In this document: positions 57,493-64,000 of the stretch, piece by piece | Layout: every line of letters starts with the position of its first letter | How positions within the stretch are numbered: the stretch's first letter is position 1 | Origin: Noviherbaspirillum massiliense JC206 | GTDB lineage: Bacteria > Pseudomonadota > Gammaproteobacteria > Burkholderiales > Burkholderiaceae_D | Reading direction: 5' to 3' | Assembly: GCF_000312045.1 (NCBI RefSeq) | Contig: NZ_HE978634.1 | Location: forward strand, 3,088,254 to 3,152,253 | Length of the DNA stretch: 64,000 nt | Position numbers and translations under genes: made by a program | The notes under the pieces: generated by a model | Databases searched by the model: none | Told to the model about the DNA's origin: nothing | Seen by the model: the letters and a program-made list of their open reading frames with translations, nothing else

Positions 57493-58122
57493 ATGGAAAG
57501 ACAAGCGCCTTCCTGCCCCGATTGCCAACTGCTGCGGCAGCAACTGACCGAGCAGGAGAGGGAGATCGAAGACTTGCGCGCGCAAATCGCGGAGCTGACC
57601 CGCCACGACCGGCTGACCGGCGCGCTCAACCGCCGCAGCCTGGTCGAGTTGCTCGAAGCGGAACTGCAGCGCGCGCGCCGCACTGGCCATCCCTTCTGTT
57701 TCGCGGTGATCGGACTGGACCGGTTCGGGCAGATAAACGATCGCTACGGACATGCGGCCGGCGACAGGGTGTTGAAGACGGTGTCGGATAGTGCGGTTGC
57801 GCTGCTGCGCGTGCTGGATCGCTTCGGCCGCCTTGGCGGTGACGAGTTCGGTGTCCTGCTGCCGACGACCTGGCTCGATCAGGGCATGATCGCGATGACC
57901 CGGCTGCGCAAGGCGATCGACGGCTGTGACTGGCAATCGATCGCGCCCGGCCTCGTGCCGGGCTTTTCGGTCGGGATTACCACTAATTCGGTCAAGGATA
58001 CGGCGGAGTCGATGCTGGAACGCGCTGCCAAAGCGCTCGCCCAGGCCAAGCAGGAAGGCGGCAATCGCACTGTGCAGATCGAGGAAGATCTGCCGGACAT
58101 GCCGCCGCTCCCGGAGGACTGA
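57493..58122 (+). CDS. diguanylate cyclase (GGDEF protein)
   Basis: A 209-residue cytoplasmic protein without a sensor domain. It has a short coiled coil (LLRQQLTEQEREIEDLRAQI) and a complete GGDEF domain (HDRLTGALNRRSL, then LGGDEFG). An inhibitory I-site RVLD lies five residues before GGDEF, so the enzyme is probably active and product-inhibited. The two-CxxC-like start (CPDCQLL) is unusual. The ATG at 57493 has a GGAG site six bases upstream and is preferred to the one at 57460. It diverges from the halogenase gene. Confidence 0.87.
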   Translation: MERQAPSCPDCQLLRQQLTEQEREIEDLRAQIAELTRHDRLTGALNRRSLVELLEAELQRARRTGHPFCFAVIGLDRFGQINDRYGHAAGDRVLKTVSDSAVALLRVLDRFGRLGGDEFGVLLPTTWLDQGMIAMTRLRKAIDGCDWQSIAPGLVPGFSVGITTNSVKDTAESMLERAAKALAQAKQEGGNRTVQIEEDLPDMPPLPED

Positions 58123-58127
58123 GTTCT

Positions 58128-58889
58128 TCAGGGATGTCCGGGCAAGTTCTTGATGACGGTGTACGCCCCCAGCAGCAGGAGCCCGACCAGGAACAGCTGG
58201 CGAAATCCCTGTTCGCTCACCCGCACCCGCATCCATTCTCCTGCCAGCATGCCGAGCATCGCGGGCAGCAAGGCGAGTAGCGAAGCACCAGCCACCTGCA
58301 TGCCGAATGCACCCTGAATGAAGAGAGCGAGGCTGAGGGCCAGGGTGGATATGGTGAAGGACAGGCCCAGCGATTGCACCAGCTCGTCCTTGCCAAGTCC
58401 CAGCGCGTTAAGGTAGGGCACTGCTGGAATGGCGAACACGCCGGTGGCGCCGGTCAGCAAACCGGTGACAAAGCCGATCACCGGTGACAGCCACCATTCC
58501 TTTTCCGGCGGCACGCGAAAGCGCACCTTGACGAGCCCGAGCAAGGCATACAGCACTAGCACGGCGCCGAGGATGAAGGCTGCCAGCTTCGCATTGCTGC
58601 CGGCGAGAGCACCGAAGCCGAGCCAGGTCCCGACACAGATCGCCACCATCATCGCCCACAGCCTTCGCACCAATGCCCCGAAGGCGGGCCCGGTGAACAG
58701 CTGCCACAGGTTGGTGACGGTGGATGGTACGACCAGGATGGCGGCCGCCTGCGCCGGGGGCATGACCACGGACAGCACGCCCATTGCCACTACCTGCATG
58801 CCCATGCCGGAAATACCCTTGACGAAGCCGGCCAGCAGGAGCGTGCCCATCACGGCGCTCAGTACGAGTGCAGATTCGAATCCGAACAT
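58128..58889 (-). CDS. sulfite exporter TauE/SafE family permease
   Basis: A 253-residue inner-membrane protein with about eight hydrophobic segments (SALVLSAVMGTLLLAGFVKGISGMGM at the start, in parts, and GFVTGLLTGATGVFAIPAVPYL in the middle). The two G-rich motifs match the TauE/SafE fold, which moves sulfur-containing or organic anions. The substrate is unknown. It is convergent with the GGDEF gene, five bases apart. Confidence 0.87.
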   Translation of the reverse strand: MFGFESALVLSAVMGTLLLAGFVKGISGMGMQVVAMGVLSVVMPPAQAAAILVVPSTVTNLWQLFTGPAFGALVRRLWAMMVAICVGTWLGFGALAGSNAKLAAFILGAVLVLYALLGLVKVRFRVPPEKEWWLSPVIGFVTGLLTGATGVFAIPAVPYLNALGLGKDELVQSLGLSFTISTLALSLALFIQGAFGMQVAGASLLALLPAMLGMLAGEWMRVRVSEQGFRQLFLVGLLLLGAYTVIKNLPGHP

Positions 58890-59096
58890 TGGAATACCTG
58901 AAAATTGATGCGGCCCTCAGTTTGCCTGATAAAAAGCAAAAGCGTGAGGGAGAGCAACATGGGCTTGCCGCATCAATTCTTTTGCTTCCTCAAGCGGCAA
59001 GCTGCGAAAAAAGCCGAAACTGGAATAGTATTGAGGCAATTCGCGAGGCAGGCCAGCCCATGCCTCGCCGGCTTTCCACTTGATCATCCATCTCGC

Positions 59097-60680
59097 ATGC
59101 CTGCAACTGAACTGACGATTGAAGACATTCTCAATCAGCGCTTCGACACCCTTCCCAACCTGATCCGCCTGCATGCCGCCTCCGGCCCGCGCCACCCCGC
59201 GCTGGTCCAGGACAAGCGCGTGCTCGATTATGCAGCGCTTGACGCCCTGATGGACCGGGTAGCAGCGGCGCTGCAAAGAGAAGGGCTGAAGGGCGGGGAC
59301 GCCATCGCCATCTGTGCCGCGACCTCGATCGAATATGCCGCCGTCTTCCTCGGCAGCCTGCGTGCCGGCGTCGCGGTCGCGCCGCTCGCGCCTTCTTCCT
59401 CGCCCGAGAGCCTGGCGTCGATGATCCGCGATGCCGATGCACGCCTACTTTTCCTCGATCAGTCGGTTGTGCAAGCCCTGGCTCCTATCCGCGAAGCGCT
59501 CGCCATCCCGGCGATTGCAATGGATGACAGCGCCGAGGAACAAGCGCTGTCCGGCTGGCTTGCCGCGGCCGATGCAAAGCCGGCACCGGTGGCCATCCAG
59601 CCGGACTGGCCATTCAACATCATCTATTCCTCCGGCACCACCGGCACGCCCAAAGGCATCGTGCAGCCGCATTCGATGCGCTGGACCCATGTGCAGCGCG
59701 GCCGCAGCAACGGCTATGGTCCCGATGCGGTCACGCTGGTGTCGACGCCGCTGTATTCCAATACGACGCTGGTGAGCTTTTTCCCGGCCATCGGCCTGGG
59801 CGGCACGGTGGTGCTGATGGCGAAATTCGATGCCGGTGTCTGGCTGGCGCTGGCGCAGCAGCATCGCGTCACGCACGCCATGCTGGTGCCGGTGCAGTAC
59901 CAGCGCATCATGGCGCGCGAGGATTTCGGGCAATACGACCTGTCGTCATTCCGGATGAAGTTTTGCACCAGCGCGCCGTTTTCCGCTGCGCTGAAGGCGG
60001 ACATCCTGCGGCGCTGGCCGGGTGGGTTGATCGAGTACTACGGCATGACCGAAGGCGGCGGCACCTGCATCCTGAAGGCACATGAGCATCCGGACAAGTT
60101 GCACACCGTCGGCCAACCGGCGCCCGGGCATGACATCCGTCTGATCGACGACGAGGGAAGGGAAGCGACTCCGGGCGGCACCGGCGAAGTGGTCGGACAT
60201 TCCCCGGCAATGATGGCGGGCTACCACAAGCAGCCGGCCAAGACGGCAGAAGCCGAATGGCATGATCCGACCGGCAAACGCTTCATCCGCACCGGCGACA
60301 TCGGCCGCTTTGATGCGGACGGCTTTCTGACGCTGCTCGACCGCAAGAAGGACATGATCATTTCCGGCGGCTTCAACATCTATCCCAGCGACCTGGAAAC
60401 AGTTCTACTACAGCATGAAGCGATTGCCGAAGCCTCGGTGGTGGGCGTGCCTTCCGAGCGCTGGGGCGAAACGCCGGCGGCCTTCGTGGTGCCTAAAGCG
60501 GGCGCGCAGCTTGAAGCCGATGAACTGCTCGCATGGGCGAACGCGCGTCTGGGCAAGACGCAGCGACTGGCTGCCGTCGACATCGTACCAGCCTTGCCGC
60601 GCAGCGCGATCGGCAAGGTGCTCAAGCGCGAATTGCGGGACCGTTTTCTTGCAAAGAATGGCAAGACTGCGCCGCGCTAA
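59097..60680 (+). CDS. class I acyl-CoA synthetase (AMP-dependent ligase)
   Basis: A 527-residue ligase. Core motifs are IIYSSGTTGTPKGI, YYGMTEGGG, GFLTLLDRKKDMIISGGFNIYP and the C-terminal lysine in RSAIGKVLKRELRD. It probably activates an aromatic or fatty carboxylic acid with CoA. The frame is open upstream to 58905, but family comparison supports MPATELTIEDI at 59097. It precedes a thioesterase gene by 40 bases, a likely operon. Whether it serves the nearby aryl polyene cluster is unclear. Confidence 0.9.
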   Translation: MPATELTIEDILNQRFDTLPNLIRLHAASGPRHPALVQDKRVLDYAALDALMDRVAAALQREGLKGGDAIAICAATSIEYAAVFLGSLRAGVAVAPLAPSSSPESLASMIRDADARLLFLDQSVVQALAPIREALAIPAIAMDDSAEEQALSGWLAAADAKPAPVAIQPDWPFNIIYSSGTTGTPKGIVQPHSMRWTHVQRGRSNGYGPDAVTLVSTPLYSNTTLVSFFPAIGLGGTVVLMAKFDAGVWLALAQQHRVTHAMLVPVQYQRIMAREDFGQYDLSSFRMKFCTSAPFSAALKADILRRWPGGLIEYYGMTEGGGTCILKAHEHPDKLHTVGQPAPGHDIRLIDDEGREATPGGTGEVVGHSPAMMAGYHKQPAKTAEAEWHDPTGKRFIRTGDIGRFDADGFLTLLDRKKDMIISGGFNIYPSDLETVLLQHEAIAEASVVGVPSERWGETPAAFVVPKAGAQLEADELLAWANARLGKTQRLAAVDIVPALPRSAIGKVLKRELRDRFLAKNGKTAPR

Positions 60681-60720
60681 GGTTTCTTTTCATTTCCCTT
60701 CTCATTTCTTTTGATCAGGC

Positions 60721-61593
60721 ATGACTATCATGGTGGATGACACCCTCTACAACACCGAAGAAATCCTGCAGCTGCTCAAGCTGGAACAGATCGGCCCGGA
60801 CCGCTTCCGCGGCCAGAGCCATTTCATGGGCAGCCCGAATGTATTCGGCGGACAAGCCCTGGGCCAGGCGCTGTATGCCGCGACCATGACTGTGGAAGGG
60901 CGGCGCCCGCATTCCCTGCATTCCCTGTTCATCCTTCCCGGCAACCACCGCCTGCCGATCGAGTATGAAGTCGAGCGCGTGCGCGACGGCGGCTCCTTTA
61001 CCACGCGCCGGGTAGTGGCGTTCCAGGAAGGCCGCAAGATTTTCGTCATGTCAGCGTCCTTCCAGGTCGCGGAAGAAGGCTTGTCGCACCAGAAACCGGC
61101 ACCGGCCAGCCCCGATCCGGAATCCCTGCCTTCCAGCATCGCCTTGTGGAAACAGCACGGCGGCAGCCCGAAGCGGCCGTTCCGCCCGGTACCGGTGGAT
61201 TTCCGGTCAGAGCAGGCGACCGATATTTTCGGCAGTAACGGAGGCAAGCCGAACCGGCTTGTCTGGACCCGCGCTCCGATGCAACTGCCGGACGATCCGC
61301 TGGTGCACGAAACCCTGTTCGCCTATGTATCGGATTACGGCTTGCTGTGGACATCCCTGCAACCGCATGGCGTGCGCATGGGCGATCCGCGCCTGCAGAT
61401 CGCCAGCCTGGACCACACGATCTGGTTCCATCGGCCGATTCGCATGGACGAGTGGCTGCTGTTTGCCATGGAAAGCCCGAACGCTTCGGGCGGCCGCGGC
61501 TTGTGCTTTGCGCATGTCTACAACCGCAAAGGGGAACTGCTGGCGACATTGGCGCAGGAAGGCCTAATCCGTTTGCGCGAACCGAAGCCTTGA
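60721..61593 (+). CDS. tesB: acyl-CoA thioesterase II
   Basis: A 290-residue double-hotdog thioesterase that hydrolyses acyl-CoAs. It has NVFGGQALGQALYAAT, HSLHSLFILPGNHRLPIEYEV and a C-terminal half with SLDHTIWFHRPIRMDEWLLF. The catalytic Asp, Thr/Ser and Gln of TesB lie in these segments. The length fits. It follows the acyl-CoA synthetase gene. The ATG at 60730 is an alternative start. Confidence 0.9.
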   Translation: MTIMVDDTLYNTEEILQLLKLEQIGPDRFRGQSHFMGSPNVFGGQALGQALYAATMTVEGRRPHSLHSLFILPGNHRLPIEYEVERVRDGGSFTTRRVVAFQEGRKIFVMSASFQVAEEGLSHQKPAPASPDPESLPSSIALWKQHGGSPKRPFRPVPVDFRSEQATDIFGSNGGKPNRLVWTRAPMQLPDDPLVHETLFAYVSDYGLLWTSLQPHGVRMGDPRLQIASLDHTIWFHRPIRMDEWLLFAMESPNASGGRGLCFAHVYNRKGELLATLAQEGLIRLREPKP

Positions 61594-61688
61594 GCGAAGC
61601 GGCCGGCGCCGCTTATTGGAGCTGTTCCGGCCGGTTGAATAAATCTTTCCTATGAGCTGCCTTGGTTTTATCAATTTGATCTATTAAA

Positions 61689-61703
61689 TGAGAATGATTA
61701 CCA
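61689..61703. promoter_or_regulatory. Fur-box-like site
   Basis: TGAGAATGATTACCA matches the 7-1-7 Fur consensus (TGATAAT-n-ATTATCA) with two mismatches. It lies 49-63 bases upstream of the DUF2061 start, in a strongly AT-rich segment, so it could repress that gene when iron is abundant. Confidence 0.5.
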
Positions 61704-61751
61704 TCTATCTCATCGATATAAGATCAAACAGACAAGCCAAGGAGCAAGATC

Positions 61752-61997
61752 ATGGTCACCGCTGCAAGAACAATCAGTCAAATCAGCCTCCACATGGGCG
61801 TGGCTTTCGGCCTGATGTACTGGCTGACCGGGTCGCTCACCTTCGGCGGCGCGGCTGCCATCCTTGAACCGATCTGCAATGTCATCCTGATGCCCTTGCA
61901 CGACAGGATGTGGGAAAGGATCCGCCAGAAGCTTGAGGCCAAAAAAGCCAGGGCCACGGAAAATCTTCCGGCCGGCTCTGTGGCTTCCGCCGGGTAA
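61752..61997 (+). CDS. DUF2061 family small membrane protein
   Basis: An 81-residue protein with the DUF2061 pattern: RTISQISLHMGVAFGLMYWLTGSL, then GAAAILEPICNVILMPLHDRMW and a basic tail. Two membrane segments are likely. Function unknown. AAGGAG lies just upstream of the ATG. A Fur-box-like site precedes it, which would link the gene to iron status. Confidence 0.82.
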   Translation: MVTAARTISQISLHMGVAFGLMYWLTGSLTFGGAAAILEPICNVILMPLHDRMWERIRQKLEAKKARATENLPAGSVASAG

Positions 61998-62162
61998 CAG
62001 GGATGCGCGCCTTAGCGCGCGCTTCCTCCGCGGATGTCCCTCTCATTCGTGATTCCTCCTTCGTGATTCCTCCTCCTCCCTTCTTTTTTCCCTTCCTTCC
62101 AAAGCGCTCGCTTCCCCGAAACACATACAATCCGGTATCCGGACCAATCTTCGAGGCAAGCC

Positions 62163-63227
62163 ATGAGCGACTTTCGCAGCGACACTGTCACCCGCCCCAC
62201 CGCAGCCATGAAACAGGCCATGTTCGACGCGCCGCTGGGCGACGACGTATTCGGCGACGACCCGACAGTCAACCGGCTGCAGGACATGGCCGCAGAGATG
62301 CTCGGCTTCGAAGCGGCACTATTTGCACCGAGCGGCACGCAAACCAATCTCATCGCCCTGATGACGCATTGCCAGCGCGGCGATGAAGCGATCGTCGGCC
62401 AGCAATGGCATACCTATCGCTGGGAAGCCGGCGGCATGGCGGTGCTCGGCTCGATCCAGCCCCAGCCGCTCGCGCATCAGCCGGACGGCACGATTGCGCT
62501 GGACGACATCGAAAGCACGATCAAGCCGGACGATCAGCACTTTGCGCGGACCCGGCTGATCGTGATGGAAAACACCACCGGCGGCAAGGTGCTGCCGATC
62601 GCCTACATGCAAGCCGTGCGCGAACTCGCCCGGCGCCATGGACTGCGCACGCATATCGATGGCGCACGCCTGTTCAATGCCGCGGTGGCGCTGGCCACGG
62701 AAAGCGGCGGCGACGCGCTGGCCCAGGCGCGCAAGATCTGCGCATCCTACGATTCCCTGTCGCTCTGCCTGTCCAAAGGACTCGGTGCACCGGTCGGCTC
62801 GCTGCTGCTTGGTTCAGCTTCATTCGTTCAGCAGGCAAAGCGCCATCGCAAAATGCTGGGCGGCGCGATGCGGCAGGCCGGCATGCTGGCCGCCGCCGGC
62901 ATCCATGCGCTGCAGCATCATGTCGAGCGGCTGGCGCAGGACCATGCGCATGCGGCCCTGCTCGCGGACACCTTGACCAAGGCCGTCGCCAGCCGTCCGC
63001 GGCTGGCCGGACAGATCGTCGTTCATCCCGCGCAAACCAATATGGTGTTCACGGATGTTGCGGGTGAAGTAGCAGACGAATTCCTTGCTCATCTTGCCGC
63101 CCGCAATGTCCAAGTCACGAGCGGTCCGCCGCGCAAGCATGCCGGCAAGACGATCCGCTGGGTGACGCACCTCGATGTCGGGTTGGCTGATATCGAGCAT
63201 GTGCGCGGAGTCATCGCTGCTTTCTGA
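62163..63227 (+). CDS. ltaE: low-specificity L-threonine aldolase
   Basis: A 354-residue PLP enzyme that splits threonine and related beta-hydroxy amino acids into glycine and an aldehyde. It begins DFRSDTVTRPTAAMKQAM, contains the FAPSGTQTNLIALMTHC cofactor region, RTHIDGARLFNAAVAL and the PLP lysine in LCLSKGLGAPVGSLL. Length is typical. It is the last gene recognisable as core genome before the AT-richer cassette region. Confidence 0.93.
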   Translation: MSDFRSDTVTRPTAAMKQAMFDAPLGDDVFGDDPTVNRLQDMAAEMLGFEAALFAPSGTQTNLIALMTHCQRGDEAIVGQQWHTYRWEAGGMAVLGSIQPQPLAHQPDGTIALDDIESTIKPDDQHFARTRLIVMENTTGGKVLPIAYMQAVRELARRHGLRTHIDGARLFNAAVALATESGGDALAQARKICASYDSLSLCLSKGLGAPVGSLLLGSASFVQQAKRHRKMLGGAMRQAGMLAAAGIHALQHHVERLAQDHAHAALLADTLTKAVASRPRLAGQIVVHPAQTNMVFTDVAGEVADEFLAHLAARNVQVTSGPPRKHAGKTIRWVTHLDVGLADIEHVRGVIAAF

Positions 63228-63531
63228 AACGCGGCGTGGCTGTCGAATGACAGGCCAGATGAACAATGCCGCGCCGCTTACCAAGCCGTTTAAACATCAA
63301 GCGGTGATGCGGAAGCCTGCACGCAAGACTAATCCCGTAGTTATAGGCCGTTGCTAACAAAGTGCGTGGTTTGCCGGTTTTGTTAAACCTGTGTGCTAAC
63401 ACAGCACGAGCGCCGCAAGGCGAGTATTCATGCGGCTTTCGAGGGAAATTGCATTCCATGTTAAACGACAACCCGCCGTGTTAAATTAGTGTTTTGCGAT
63501 TTATAACAAGTTAAGTGTATAGAGGGACGGC
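63228..63531. other. intergenic region with integron-type core boxes
   Basis: This AT-rich stretch separates ltaE from the cassette gene. Three sequences fit the integron GTTRRRY core: GTTAAAC at 63382-63388, GTTAAAC at 63460-63466 and GTTAAAT at 63480-63486. The last lies 46 bases before the cassette gene ATG, where the cassette's left end would be expected. I find no integrase gene in the window, so this could be an attI site or the edge of an integrase-less cassette cluster. GAGGGA precedes the next ATG. Confidence 0.4.
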
Positions 63532-63957
63532 ATGCCAGCGAATGCGACAATATATCTACCTGTCGAAGACGTAGACCTTGGAAAGATATTTGAATCGGCT
63601 AAAAGCAAGAAAACCTTTTTTAAAAGGGAGCGTTACTTTGAGGTTGACGTAGCTGGAGACTTGGTTCGATTCAACGTAATGCCTACTGAACAGCTCGGAT
63701 CACATTTAAATGGATTTGTGGGATATATCTCCTCTTTGCACGATGACGATCATCGCAAGCAAGAGGCAACCTCGTTTGTGCGCCAATCAAGAATCGTTCT
63801 AGGTCTAGTGACGAAGAAAGAATTTTATGAAAATGAAGCGCTTATCTCATGTCTGTTCGAAATAGCGGAAGCTTACGGCGGAATTGTATTTACGCAGAAT
63901 AGCGTTATAAAGTTTGATGGAAATGTCCTTGTAGGGCCGCTATATGGAAACACTTAA
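63532..63957 (+). CDS. integron-cassette-type hypothetical protein
   Basis: A 141-residue soluble protein of unknown family (YLPVEDVDLGKIFESAKSKK at the start; CLFEIAEAYGGIVFTQN near the end). It has no signal peptide or membrane segment. Its base composition is clearly AT-richer than the core genes, and it has a good GAGGGA ribosome binding site. The stop codon TAA (63955-63957) lies inside the ACTTAAC box of an attC site, and GTTAAAT lies upstream, so the gene fits a mobile gene cassette. Cassette genes are often of unknown function, sometimes antitoxin- or immunity-like. Confidence 0.75.
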   Translation: MPANATIYLPVEDVDLGKIFESAKSKKTFFKRERYFEVDVAGDLVRFNVMPTEQLGSHLNGFVGYISSLHDDDHRKQEATSFVRQSRIVLGLVTKKEFYENEALISCLFEIAEAYGGIVFTQNSVIKFDGNVLVGPLYGNT

Positions 63958-64000
63958 CTCATCGCTCGACACGGACAGCTGCGCTGCCGGTCAGCTTTAT
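63952..64000 (+). other. integron attC recombination site (cut by window end)
   Basis: It starts with R'' box ACTTAAC (63952-63958, consensus RYYYAAC). A hairpin follows in which GCT, GAC, CGG and CAGC on the left arm (63964-63979) pair exactly with GCTG, CCG, GTC and AGC on the right (63983-63995). Three bases (63967, 63971, 63975) are left extrahelical on the left arm only, and the loop is TGC. Regular one-sided extrahelical bases are the feature integron integrases read. The R' box (GTTRRRY) should lie just beyond 64000. Confidence 0.75.

Noticed and set aside
63337..63388. Second full attC site left of the cassette gene
   Set aside because: A 7-base TAACAAA/TTTGTTA pair and a GTTAAAC box exist, but the TGCTAAC box does not fit RYYYAAC, the site is too short and there is no extrahelical pattern.

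Overview
The window is chromosomal DNA from a high-GC betaproteobacterium, order Burkholderiales and most likely family Oxalobacteraceae (Herbaspirillum/Noviherbaspirillum/Massilia-like). The placement rests on protein character, on the origin gene order gyrB-dnaN-dnaA / rpmH-rnpA-yidD-yidC-mnmE, and on a Bug-type receptor beside a TctDE-like two-component pair. It is inference; no search was run.

Layout. 1-0.4 kb: tail of a cyanophycin synthetase. 0.7-4.1 kb: an AT-richer islet of small, mostly secreted minus-strand genes of unknown function. At least two junctions carry paired integron-type core boxes, so this may be a decayed gene-cassette array. 4.2-14 kb: the replication origin region, with dnaA-dnaN-gyrB leaving leftward and rpmH-rnpA-yidD-yidC-mnmE rightward, and DnaA boxes in both spacers next to dnaA. 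14-17 kb: small lipoproteins, a divergent tRNA-Thr and a CAP-domain lipoprotein. 17-25 kb: a TctE/TctD-like sensor and regulator, a Bug-type periplasmic receptor, and a three-gene ABC importer (binding protein, fused double permease, ATPase). 25-38 kb: AbrB-type membrane protein, MOSC protein, MFS transporter, 2-hydroxyacid dehydrogenase, GTP-dependent PEP carboxykinase, a TRAP transporter with fused DctQM permease, a DUF808 protein and an outer-membrane barrel.

38.7-57.2 kb: an aryl polyene (xanthomonadin-like pigment) gene cluster in two convergent blocks. The plus-strand block (ACP to ketoreductase, 38.7-50.9 kb) supplies chain building, acyl transfer, LolA-like and MMPL export functions, plus a hydrolase, a deacetylase and a methyltransferase. 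The minus-strand block (57.2-51.3 kb) holds a flavin-dependent halogenase-like enzyme, a chorismatase that probably makes the hydroxybenzoate starter, a PlsC-type acyltransferase, a GT2 glycosyltransferase and an MFS transporter. The arrangement suggests chorismate -> hydroxybenzoate -> ACP-bound polyene -> acylated or glycosylated lipid -> export to the outer membrane.

57.5-63.2 kb: diguanylate cyclase, TauE/SafE permease, acyl-CoA ligase, acyl-CoA thioesterase, a DUF2061 protein behind a Fur-box-like site, and threonine aldolase. 63.2-64.0 kb: an AT-rich gene of unknown function whose stop codon lies in an integron R'' box followed by a stem with three regularly spaced extrahelical bases. 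This is the hallmark of an attC site, so the window ends inside an integron cassette array.
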